Source of the DNA: Chlamydomonas sphaeroides
Taxonomy: Eukaryota > Chlorophyta > Chlorophyceae > Chlamydomonadales > Chlamydomonadaceae
Assembly: GCA_001662425.1 (NCBI GenBank)
Contig: BDDC01000240.1
Location: 3,755 to 67,754 of the forward strand
Direction of reading: 5' to 3'
DNA length: 64,000 nucleotides
Positions 26,301-36,459 of the stretch are shown here, in pieces. The notes under the pieces were generated by a model. The model was not told the DNA's origin and did not search any database. It saw only the letters and a list, made by a program, of their open reading frames with translations. How positions within the stretch are numbered: the stretch's first letter is position 1; every line of letters starts with the position of its first letter. The translations under genes and the position numbers were made by a program.

Positions 26301-27749
26301 ACGGCGGCTTCTCGCCGCGCGGCGGTGGCGCGCCGCCGGGGCCGCGCAACGGGCAGGGGCACGGCCACGGGCAGCCGCCGCTGCCGTCGGCGCCTCCCGG
26401 GATGATCATGCCAGGGCACCAGGGGAAGGAGCGGCGGCCGTCGGGCGGCGTGGGGCCGGCGGCCGGGCGGGTGCGGTCGGCGGAGGCGGTGCCGCCGGCG
26501 GCGGCGGCGGCGAGGGGCGGCGGTGGGCCGGCGGGCCCACGCGCGGGCTCGGCAGGTGGGTGCCTATGGGTGGGAAGTGGGGGCAGCGCGGAGGGACGGG
26601 GCCTGTGAGGGAGGGGGCCTGAGGGGGCACCCTCGTGCTAGGGCTGGGCAGGTGGGATGAGGCGTGGGGTCCTGCGGGTTTGCCATGGCCATCACCCTCG
26701 GCCCGCGCCGTTGCCTCCGTCCTGCATGCCACGCGCCTGGCTAGCCACCGCTGCTGTGCCGACCCGGACGCCGCCGCCCTGCCCGCCATGCTGCCGCTTG
26801 CCCCAGGCTCGGGCAAGGGCAGCCCCCTGCTGCCGCCCATCCGAGCCTCGGGCTCCGGCGGCGGCGGGTCGCCCTCTCATGGCGCGCTGGAAAAGGTGCG
26901 GGCGCCCGCGCAATGCTAGGCGCTTGCCGCACCGCCGTCCACAGCCATGCAAGCTAGGGCTACAAATCTCCTTGAAAGACGTACAAAGCTCATCTCGGAA
27001 CTTGGTGTGACTGTGTGGATCGCCTCCGTGAACGGCGGGCACATCCTCGGCACGTCAACGATTCTCATAATGAAGCCACATTCGAGGTTGTCGTTTGCCC
27101 TGTGACCCAGCAGGTCCACGGCAGGCACTTCAACCCCGACTCACCCACGGCGGCTGTAGCCCGGGGCGTGCCGTCACCGCAACCGCCGTCGGCGCGCGGC
27201 GCGCCGGGCGGACTGGCGGCGGGCAAGGCCGGCGCGCCAGCGGCGGCGCCTGCTCGGCAAGCGGCTGAGGAGGAGGACTACGACGACGAGGGCGAAGGTG
27301 GGTGTGTGGTCTGGCTGGCCGAGCCCAGGGGGAGGTGCATGTGATGTCGTCCGTCTCTGGCAGCTGGGCTGGGAGGGTGAGGCGCAGCAGGTGCATGGCT
27401 GCACGCGGTGAAGCGAGGTGCTTTTGTGGGGTGCCACAACCCTGGCAGATGCCGCTATGCGACCCGGTGCCCCAACCCGTGGTGCTTATCACTGTACATC
27501 ACATACTGTACGTAGCTATTAGCCGTAGAGTAATTATGTGCCCACGGCCGCTGGCACCTGATACCCGGCGCCCGACCCCGCGTGCCCCTGTCCGCAGACG
27601 ACGAGGACGAGGAGGGCGAGGAGGGCGAGGAGGGCGAGGAGGACGACGAGGAGTGGAGCGAGGGCGAGGATGAGGCCACGCCGCGGGGGCAGCCGCCGGC
27701 CGCGCCAGCGCCGCCGCAGGGAGGCGCCAAGCCGCCGCGGCGGCAGTGA
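15562..27749 (+). CDS. Large C2 / coiled-coil protein, CCDC33-like
   Basis: About 33 exons, phase-consistent from ATG 15562 (MTGSARTLRVALVSVRAP) to TGA 27747-27749, about 1,470 residues plus whatever is lost in the gap. The N-terminal half has repeated beta-sandwich segments of C2 type: RRYHVAVQLLSG with SPEFAAASFVLRLPQPLGG, and LTRVVEGSTRPSWDQ, VLSLRVDEAEVAS, LMIK, GAVPLASLVPDKPYNLRLAL. Gly/Ala/Pro-rich linkers follow. Exons from 22016 to 26200 encode a coiled coil (RNMELVHRLQQLHTEQ, METMELKKRHQALQEAHMEQ, KMQEEVIKNLE, AAELAAERERAEAA). The C-terminus is Gly/Pro-rich, then acidic (27598-27660), ending GGAKPPRRQ. The order C2 then coiled coil, and motifs resembling 'KKRHQxLQEAH' and 'QEEVIKNLE', recall CCDC33, a protein of ciliated lineages; that name is an inference. 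Introns after 20263 and probably 15886 use GC donors. Coiled-coil exons are 33-135 nt. Confidence 0.72.
22170..22327. repeat. Intronic ggttggggt minisatellite
   Basis: Irregular array of gttggggttggggtgtgcg units directly after the splice donor that follows the exon ending at 22165 in the C2/coiled-coil gene. It is G-rich on the transcribed-sense strand. Confidence 0.9.
22879..23036 (+). repeat. Duplicated coiled-coil exon segment
   Basis: The end of the exon ending at 22924, plus the start of its intron (tggagctggttcaccggctg and onward, about 50 bp), recurs almost perfectly 106 bp downstream at 22987-23036. The second copy would add 12 residues in frame (LVHRLQQLHTEQ), but its only AG is internal (tggag) and has no pyrimidine tract, so it is probably not spliced in. 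Confidence 0.8.
23341..23399. repeat. Poly-C tract at gap edge
   Basis: About 50 consecutive C residues ending at the unsequenced gap, in an intron of the C2/coiled-coil gene. Homopolymers of this kind commonly end a contig. Confidence 0.9.
23400..23758. other. Assembly gap (359 N)
   Basis: Unknown bases. The sequence resumes inside a coiled-coil exon (LRSSLKMQEEVIKNLE from 23759), so the 5' part of that exon, its acceptor and possibly further exons are missing. Confidence 0.95.
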
Positions 27750-29286
27750 GGCGGCGGCGGCGGCCGGTGGTTTGTGGTGGACTGGCGGCACACGGCAAGA
27801 GCCGCAGCTGCTGGGATATGCGGCGCGGGCTTGATTGGGGCGCCCAGCCAGCGGCCCCTGTGGGTGCAGCGCGGCGCTTGACGAGGGTGGTTCGTTTTTG
27901 TGACAGGATGGATGAGGAAGCTACGTACAGGTTTGGAATGGCGGGGGGCGCCGGTGCTGCTCGGCGGCGGCTGCCCAGGCAAGGGCGCTACGGGTCCGGG
28001 CGCAGCAGTCGGCAGCGCGCTGCCCTACCGGGATGGGCCGCGCTGTAAGCCTGTGCGGGCTGGGTTGCTTGCCGATCAGCGACCCGGGGTCCGGCGCTGC
28101 TTCCTTTGCTGCGTGCACTGCTCAGCGGCTCAGCGTGCCTTCAAGACCAGCCGGGACGGACTCGGCGACTCGCGCTGCTAGCCGGGCGGGCTGGACGGCT
28201 GGGCGTCTGCCGAACCCCCCGGCAGGCGCCAGGCTGCGGGTCGTCTAGGGCCCTACATGGGCCGGGCCGACGGGCGGACGGCCGCGCTTGAGCAAGCCAG
28301 CGCGTCGGGGGAGTCGACGTACATTTGCAGAGGGGTGTATGTGCTCACTGAAGCCAACTGACGTTGTTCACAGACGTCTACCAACGTTCCCGCTGACTCG
28401 CTTTCATTACCAATCCACGCCCTTGGCGCCGTCGCCTGTCCCCGCGGGCACAGCTTCTAACGCTGCTGTGCGCTCCCTGTCCAGGCCCCAGGCAGCGCCA
28501 CTGGCACACCCTCCGCTATCACAGCAACACAACTTGGACCGACAAGCAGTCATCAACGTAGTTAAATCGTGCGGCATGCGCCGATCCTGGCGACGGCACG
28601 GGCAGGGCGCCACAACGATGCACAGCCACGCCAACATATGTACGGCAGCGCGCGGTCGGCCATGTACGGCATGACCCATGTACGATAGATAGACCGAGTC
28701 TTCTGCTCAGGCGGCTGTGGCGCTGGCCTGTGCCCGACACACTGTACGGCAGCGCCCCATGTACGACCCATCAAACCCTCGGCAATTGCAACAGAGGAGC
28801 CGTCAACGTCAGATACTCAACAACAAATTGCGCAGCGTCGCGCTTATACCCTGGCGGCCCCGGCGGCGCGCCTCCTCCCAGCCATGCGGCTGTGTACTAG
28901 CGTGCGCCCGTCACACCGCACGGCGGCGCCCCATGTACAACGCAACCTCACGCTCCGCACATGCAGCAGAGGAATCCTCGAATGCTCAACAAGCCGCGCT
29001 ATTGCGCATGTTCGTGCCAATACCTAGGCCGGCTCGCCACGGCGGCTTTACGTTGTGCCTGGCGAGCGGAGCGGCCAGCCATGTGCATGCCCAAGCGGAC
29101 TCACGTAATCGTCCCCCAGCCTCTCAAGCCTCAATATGCTCCGACTGCTCGGCAGTCGCGCGGCGGCCAATGGTACCGCCGCCGCTTCCCACAATGGTTG
29201 GAAAGCACCTGCAGGTAGGTTGCCAAGTTGCTTGTACGACTTCGGTAGTACACGGTTGTGATACATCTATATGCAACCTTCACTAA
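27750..29286. other. Convergent intergenic region
   Basis: Lies between the 3' ends of the C2/coiled-coil gene and CHRD gene A. No gene seen. A plus-strand TGTAA at 28044-28048 probably ends the first transcript. Two imperfect copies of a ~45-bp segment (cgcac/cacac...cggcagcgccccatgtac) occur about 180 bp apart near 28735 and 28910. Confidence 0.5.
28044..28048 (+). promoter_or_regulatory. Candidate polyadenylation signal TGTAA
   Basis: TGTAA, the green-algal polyadenylation signal, about 295 bp after the stop of the C2/coiled-coil gene and on its strand. A five-base motif, so support is positional only. Confidence 0.5.
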
Positions 29287-31637
29287 TCAAATATAGTAGT
29301 CTTCCAAGCGCTTACGGCGACCCCACCTGGAGAAGTCCCAGCACAGCAGCTGGCCTTCCAGCTCGCCGTTGGGGAAAGCCACCGTATGGATCTGGATCCA
29401 CACCTGGGGGCGGGCGGGTTGGGCGCCGTCGGCGTCGAGTAGGGTACGTGCCGAGACGGCGGGCTCGGCGTAGCCGCACGGGCGCTGGAGGATGTAGCAG
29501 GCCGCTGCAGCGCCGCCAGCAGCCTCGCCTCGGCCATAGTGGCGTCCCAGCTACGTCGGGGGCACGGCCCCAGAGTGTTGCTCTTAGCCCGAGCCACGCA
29601 GCGAGAGAGTGCCGCCGCCGCACGAGGATGACCTCTGGCAGGCTGCTGCAACCGAGCCCCTGTCGCGAGCGGTGCCCCCCAAACCCTACCACGCACACAC
29701 GCAGCCACCCAGCCGTACCTTGGGGGTGCTGCCCTTCATTGAGTTGTGCAGCGCGTTGAGCGGCTCGGCAGCGACACTGGAGCAGGCCGGGCAGGCCGGG
29801 TTGAACCACCTGTCGGGGGACGTTGCGGGGCGGCGCGGCGGGTGCGGCAGGTTGCGGCCGGAGTACCCCAGGCTCGCGACGGAGGCAAGAACGCTGCGGA
29901 CGTGCTGAAATGCCAATTGCGTGTCCCTTGGCCCATGGACACGCGCCAGGCGCTGCCCCCACGCACGCACCCCGGCACCTCCTGGCGTTGGTGCTCGGCG
30001 GGGCACGTGCGCACCATGCCGCTGCGCCCGAGCGTATGCCTATCTTTGCGTGTACACGGGCGCGAAGAGAGGCACGCGTGTGGGGTGGGTGGCCGCACGC
30101 CGCACCTCAGCATGTCCTGGCCGGTGAAGCACAGCGTCCTGTTGCCGGTGGTGCCCGCCTGTAGCCGCCACTGCTTGGCGCGCGTGGTGGCGAACATCAT
30201 CGGCGGGCCGGCGTTCTGCGGCAGGGCGAGTTGTGGCGGGTTGTGGCGAGTTGTGGTGAAACGTGGTGAGGCGAGGCGAGGCGCGGGCTGGGGTTGCAGG
30301 CAACGGATCGATGACGGCGTGCCGGGCGTGGCGCGTGCGCCATTGGCGCCCAGGCGGCGAGGAGGGCGTGCAGCAGCAGGTGGGGTGTGTGCGCATCCAC
30401 GCCACCGAATGGAGGGCGTAGCATGGCTTGCCTTGGGAAGGAGCTGCGCGATGATGCTCACAACGCCGGCCTCGGTCTTGTTGACGAGTGTGATGGCGGT
30501 GATGGCCCGGGCGCGGTTGCCGGCGCTGCGGTGGAAGGTGGTGGCGTGGGCGGATTAATGCGATGTGCGCCGAGGCGGATGTGGGGCGTTGCGGGTGCGC
30601 TACAGCGACAGGGCGTCTGCAAGTTCCCGAAGACCAACATGTGCCGTGCCCTGACACAGAGCGCTTGCTTAGCCCCTGTGGCACCAAGCGAACTGACTGG
30701 ACTGATGCAGGCGTGCAGTGCAGCCCACGCAGCAGCTGATGCGCCTGCTGCAGGTCGCGCGTGGCAGCCCGGGCAGCGGCGGCACGGCCTGCATGCTGCA
30801 ACTCACGAGATGATTAGCTCCAGCTTCTGCGGCCAGCTGCTGGCGTTGTAGGGGTTGAATTCGAACCGCGCAGAGCCGTTGGCGCGGGTGGTCACACCCT
30901 GCGAGGATTGGCGGCACGAAGGGGCCGTTGTACGTGAGGCAAGAGCGCTGCGACCGGTGGAATGGGGTTGGACATTTGACCCCGAGACGGCAGGTGGTGA
31001 CAATGGGGCGCGGCAGCGGGGTTGGGCTGCAGGGGACGGCGGTGCCCTGAACCAAGCAACAACGGACGGCGCGGCAGGGCGCCAGAGGTGCTTGCCCGAG
31101 CAAGCCGGCTGCGAAGCGCGGCGCAAGCTCAAAGGAGTTCGTGGGCGTCGGCAGGTGGTGGGCAGCACAGTTGCGACAGGAGCTTCCGCAGCAGCCCGCA
31201 GGCGGCCGCTGTGTGGGGAGCAGGCGGGCGTCGGGTTTGCGCTCGACGCTCGCCGAGTCGAGTGAGCGCGTGCGCGCGAACATGGGGCAACTGAGCACCT
31301 GTGATTAGTGCCGTCGCAAAGGGTTGATAATATCGATACAGGCAGCGCAAAGACAAGCAGCTGCTCGGGAGCGCCACTCGGTGCAACGTAGCGACCTACA
31401 CTCCGACAAAGAGTGATTTGGTTCGGCTTGACCGGGGTAGAGTGCTGCCTTGCAGACGAAAGGGAAGCTAGGCTGGGTTCTCGGTACCAACTCCACACAT
31501 CGCGACGTTGGCGTAGTACGCTCTGCCCTTACCGACACGGCGCCAAGTGTGGCCGTTGCCAGCGCTGGACTGTTGATCTCTGTTGCCCCTGCCACAGCCA
31601 GGGCGACGACCAGCACGGACAAAGCCAACATAACCAT
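29287..31637 (-). CDS. CHRD-domain secreted protein, array copy A
   Basis: Six exons: 31637-31533, 30898-30807, 30525-30432, 30215-30106, 29809-29719 and 29403-29287 (stop TGA); 202 residues with consistent phases. Exon 1 encodes a signal peptide (VMLALSVLVVALAVAGA) and the first strand of the domain. The last exon has the CHRD hallmark WIQIHTVAFPNGELEGQL (family pattern: YVNIHT...GEIRGQL). CHRD domains are secreted beta-sheet modules first defined in chordin and also found in bacteria and algae; an extracellular-matrix or wall location is inferred. Unlike the other copies it ends soon after the hallmark (CWDFSRWGRRKRLEDYYI) and lacks the basic Arg/Ala-rich tail. Exon 5 carries a CPAC motif (WFNPACPACSSVAAEPLNAL), shared only with copy C. 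Intron 3 has a GC donor (gcaagc). Confidence 0.8.
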
Positions 31638-32753
31638 GGCGCTGGCCTCCAGTTGCAGCAGCTCAGCTGCAGCTTTTTCGTATGTTTAAACGCACAGGTC
31701 ACGGCAATGGACCCAGAACCGATGGCGGTGGCTGTCAAAGCCTTTTGTATTTGCTGGCGCGAGGGCTGGCGTGTGGGCTGGCTGGTTACACAATCACCAA
31801 AAGCAACGCTATATATGCATTGGCAACGATGTCCCATTACGGGTGGGTCGGTTGGCGTCTGGCTTCGCAGCGGGTGCGCGTGTCATTCGCTGACATCGGC
31901 CCCCGCCCCCGCCCCCGAACCCCCACTCCAGCCTGAGCGGAGTTCCACCTCAGAGGTCAGGAAGCCCCTGTGTAGCCCTCATACCCCTAAAGGCTTTCGT
32001 CTCCTTTGTCAATCGACCTATCGACGCAAGGCGCTGTGCACTGGGCTGACCATGCGCTGACCATGGCCTGCAGTGGATCAGAGTCCAGGAGAAGTTCAAG
32101 GACAGCGCAGGCTTCCAACTGGCCGGCATGAAAGAATCCCTTGCACTACTGCACAGTTGATTTAATGAAAGACACGCACACGAAATGTAACAGATTACAA
32201 AATATGTACATAGCTAGCAATGTCGTTGTCACTAGTGCCTCGTGCCGACGCTGCGTCTGTGCAGTTCATGATTAACTAGAACGAAGTCACAAAAGGAGTA
32301 TCTGTAACCTGCGTTCCGCCTCTAGACAGCCAGCCGCCTACTCACCAGGGGACCCAACGGCCCACAGGCCCAGCCCGCACGCCACGCCAAGCCCTCCGTC
32401 GCCCCTTGTGTGGAGACGCAATGGTCCAAACGCCACACCAACTCACAAAGTCCAACGAACACGCCGCTGCTTCAGTACCACGACGGGCTGCGCAGACAGG
32501 TCTGGCCCCCGGCAGCGGCGCCGCGCAGCTACAGCGGCGGACATGCAGGCGCAACCTCATCGCCACGATACCGCTTGTACAGGAATACCCGAGCAACAAG
32601 GTAAGCCAAACCGCCAGTGCGTGGGACTGCCGGCGCTGTGCTGACTCAGCGTCGACCCCATGCATGCGCCCTCCCTTCGCATCGCGCTCGCGCTCAAACG
32701 TGCGCTCAGACACGCACTCAGAGCTCGAGCGCCGAAGCCGCGCCGTCGAACGC
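31638..32753. other. Intergenic, CHRD A promoter and CHRD B 3' region
   Basis: No gene recognised. Both neighbours are minus-strand, so this holds the copy A promoter and the copy B 3' untranslated region. A minus-strand TGTAA lies at 32199-32195. Confidence 0.45.
32195..32199 (-). promoter_or_regulatory. Candidate polyadenylation signal TGTAA
   Basis: On the strand of CHRD copy B, about 555 bp past its stop, in a locally AT-rich stretch. Positional support only. Confidence 0.4.
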
Positions 32754-34779
32754 TTACGCGAGCAGCCTGCGAACCGCACGGCGGGCCTGGCGCGACAGGC
32801 GGTCCGCCACGCCGCCTGGCCGCTCGTTAGCAGCTCCTTGGAGCACCTCGCCGCCCGCCTGCTGCTCGGCGGCGGAGCGGCGGCCAATGGTACCGTAGCA
32901 CCGGTATCCGCACGTGAGCTGGCCTTCCAGTTCGCCGTTGGGGAAGGCGTCGGTATGGATCTTGACGTAGGCCTGGGGGCGGGCGGGTTGGGGTACGTGC
33001 CGAAGGGTGGGCGCTGGCCTGGGCAGGGCTGGGGCCTGACGGGGCTGCTGCGTGCGCTGTGTCGACGGCGCCGGTCGCCCAGGGGCCCGAAGCGAGCGGC
33101 GCATGCTGTCAACCCTTAAATCATGAAAGAACGCTGTCGGAACATCGGCAACTTGAAGTGATAGATCATATGTAGGACTCTATTATCGACTACCAGACAG
33201 GACGGCTGGCGTTGGGGCGCCGAGCTCACCCGGGTGGTTCCCTCGGCCGAGATCATGGCCGAGTGGAAGGCCCGGAGCGGCGTCGGCGGGAACGCAGCGG
33301 TGTCGTACCAGCTGCGACCGGGTGCCGGGGCAAGGGCAGCGCGGGGGCGGCATGGAGCCATGTATGTGCCTTGTGAACGGGAGCAGGCGGCTCTGGTCGC
33401 AGCACAACCCAGCCCAGCTCAGGCGAGCAGCGACTCACGGCAGCACGATGAGGAATACCGCAAGAATGATTGGGGTTGCACCTGACTTACGGTAGCATGT
33501 CTTCGCGTGCGGTGAAGGTGTACGACGCGATCCAGGTCGAGCCCGTCCGGATCTTGATCGGCTCGTTGGGCATGTTCTGGGGACTCTTTTCGGCAAAAAC
33601 TATGGGCGGGCCCGGGTGCTGCGCGGCGGGGCAAGGTGGGGGCGAGCGCAGCGCCTCCTGTCAGCCGCGTGCTCAGGCAGCGCCTCCTGTGCTCAGGCCC
33701 ATCAAGACATGCGGAGGCCAGGCGCCAGGGTGACTCAGTACGGTACTTGCCATGGGGAAGACCTGCGCGACGGTGCTCTCCCCGAGGATGGTTGACCCGT
33801 CAAACGTGCGGTTGAGTAGCGTGATGGCGATGATGGTGATGGGCTTTTCGCCGATGGGGACCCTGAGGTTGGTGTGAGGCAACGTACGCAAGGTGTGGCG
33901 GGGATGCAGCCGGGAAGCGCGTCAGCAGGGTATGACAGGTGCGGCCTTGCGGCAGCGCGGGGCTGTGGGTTGGGTCACCAACCCCAAGGCCCCACAGCCA
34001 AACTCACGCCAGCGTGACATCTAGCTGCAGGGGATACTGGAAGTCGTTGGGTTGGAATGTGAGGCCGGCTTTGCCGATGCCGCTGGAGGTTGCGCCCTGC
34101 AAGGGGTGGGAGCGGGATGTGGCGCGGCGCGGCGGGCGGGTGAGGGGCTGCATGGGGGTTGTGTGGGAGGAGACCGCCACAGCCCGTTGCTCCATGACGC
34201 GGTGACACGGGAATGACACGGAACCGGGCCTTTCCAAGTTGGCGCGGCATGCGAGACCGTGCCCCTCCAGGGCTCCAGCGTGCGCCTCGGTGACCGCTGC
34301 GTGCGGCGCGGCCGACGCCAGGGGAGCTGGCTTGCCCCGCGACCGCCGGGCGCTTCGAGTTGTCCAGTCAGGCACGAGTTTGCCTTACTCTCAGTGAAAC
34401 GCACGCCGAGCGTCCCCGGACGCCTACGAGATCCGTTGAGGCTGTTCTGTTCTAGCGCGTGCACAAGTCGCGTGCGGCCCATGAACGAGAACTGCCGGTG
34501 CACATCGCCAACCCAGCACAGCGGGGACGAGCCTAGAGCCGCATGGACGTGCCATCGTCTCTCCGTGAACCAAAACTGTGAAGCAGGCGGCCGCAAGCCG
34601 CGTCGAGCTGTTGGCATTACCGCCCACAACTCCCCCACAACAGGCCCCTTGTCCCTCACCGTGACGGGCACAAACGTGGCGTTTGAAAGGGCCGGCGAGG
34701 GCGGGCCGCCAGCAAACGAAGCCGACACAGTCGCGAGCGTCGCCAGCAGGACGAACGCAAATACTACCGCCGTGGCCAT
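32754..34779 (-). CDS. CHRD-domain secreted protein, array copy B
   Basis: Exons 34779-34660, 34096-34008, 33862-33751, 33618-33491, 33311-33230 and 32972-32754 (stop TAA); 249 residues. Signal peptide: MATAVVFAFVLLATLATVSA. Internal strands follow the array pattern: GLTFQPNDFQYPLQLDVTL, PITIIAITLLNRTFDG, STWIASYTFTAREDML and WYDTAAFPPTPLRAFHSAM. The hallmark is YVKIHTDAFPNGELEGQL, followed by a CGYRCY pair and a long tail (GRRSAAEQQAGGEVLQGAA..., ending RRAVRRLLA). The tail is about 10 residues shorter than in C, D and E. Intron 3 has a GC donor (gcaagt). Confidence 0.82.
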
Positions 34780-36459
34780 CGCGCGAACGCCGGGGTCAAC
34801 TGCTCAAGCTTCTGCACTACAGCAGGGTTAGCTTCCTTGTTTCCGTGCTGTATGCGGTGTTCTGACACGTTTTACAGTTTGAGCAAACTTACGTGGTTGG
34901 AGCCCTTTGGCAGCGCATATGTGTGTATGGGGCCCGCTGGCTGCGACTATACGCTAGCTTTTACAGTGCGCACAACAAGGATTCTGTATGTGCAGGGCAG
35001 CTGGCGCGGATTAGTTGGCGTTAGCTTTCGGCAGAGTGCACCGGGGGCGGGCAGCCAAACGAAACGCATAAAAGGATACAAGCAGCTGCACATATGCACG
35101 TGGCAGAACCAATACTTGCGTTGATGTCTCGACTCATGGTAATTTGCCGATTATTGCGTTTTCCCGGTGGGAGGCGGTGGGCTGCTGCTGGCTGGCTGGC
35201 TGGTTTGTTGTCCCAACTTGCCACCGGCAAAGAGCGCCAGGGTATCTACGCCCCGTGAACTGAATCCGGAGCGTTGCCGTCGCAAACCTTAACCAAACCA
35301 CAGACACGCCGCTGGCACGCATGGCCTGGCGGCGCATGCTCGTGGTCGGGCAGCGGTCTGGCATGTAGCCAGCGAGCTCATGACGCACACAGCTTAGCGC
35401 AAGATTAACAACGAGTCTACAGCGAGCTCGCGTCACATGCATTGACACGAGGTGGAACACGCCGCGTCAATGTAGGTTACAAATCTTACATTTCCTCCCC
35501 GCCCTGTACGTAGCCAGAGTCCTGGATGTACGGGCCGCATTGCGGCTCACCTGTGAGCGCGAGGCTCTCAGGTGTTTTGTCATCGCCCCCCAGAGAAGGC
35601 GGCTACCGTTCCGGAACAGAGTTCTGCAAAGCCAGGCAAAGTGGAGGTGCCAAGCGCGGGGGGCAGCTGTCCCACGCATGTCCGCTCGCCTCCGCGCGTC
35701 ACGACACGTCACTTATGTGGCCGCCTGCCGATCGGCCGCGGCCGCAGGGGCCGGCGCGCAAAGAATCCCGGAATGCCCCTCCCTCCCGCACAGCCGCACA
35801 GAAAAGCACACCTATGACTTAGTTCATGCGTGCCCTCCATCATGCAGCTACGTCGATCCAAAGCGCCCTAGAATGCAAGCGTAAGACGCCGCGCGGTTCA
35901 ATGCTCACAAGCCAACTCCTCGCCGGACTGCACTGCGATTAGGGAGGGGCGAACGCAGGCACTCAGCCCCACACGACTTTGTAAGATTACGACTACTTTG
36001 TAAACTGTCTCGTGTAGCGCTGCTGCGTTGCTCGGTGACGCGCTGGGTTGCCACACTCCTCAGCCGCGCCCGTCACTGCTACTTCGCACAAGGCCGTGCA
36101 TTACCGCCGGATAGGAAGCGGCCTACGCCACATGCCCCGACCCGCACGTCAAGCCAGCCAGGCCCTGCATCGCCCCTACAACGCGCCCCTGCAAAGCGCC
36201 CTCGCTTGAACGTCACGGCAACTCGACCCGCTGCAGCCACAGCCGCGCTCAAATACCTGTCCCAGCTGCGAATGGGTGCATGGCTCGCCCCCAAAAGAGC
36301 CCACATCGATCAACCCGGCAGCGCCGTGCGGCCATTACGGATCACATGCATGAATAGCGTCGTCTCTATGTACATGACCCCGCCAATCGATGTCAGCCAG
36401 CGCACCTACTGCGCCCGCAGTGCAAATAGTGGTCGTGCCACGCGCCGCCGCCGCCGCGC
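34780..36459. other. Intergenic, CHRD B promoter and CHRD C 3' region
   Basis: No gene recognised. Two minus-strand TGTAA motifs lie at 35490-35486 and 35481-35477, almost 1 kb beyond the copy C stop. A block at 36187-36245 matches the region downstream of copy E. Confidence 0.45.
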
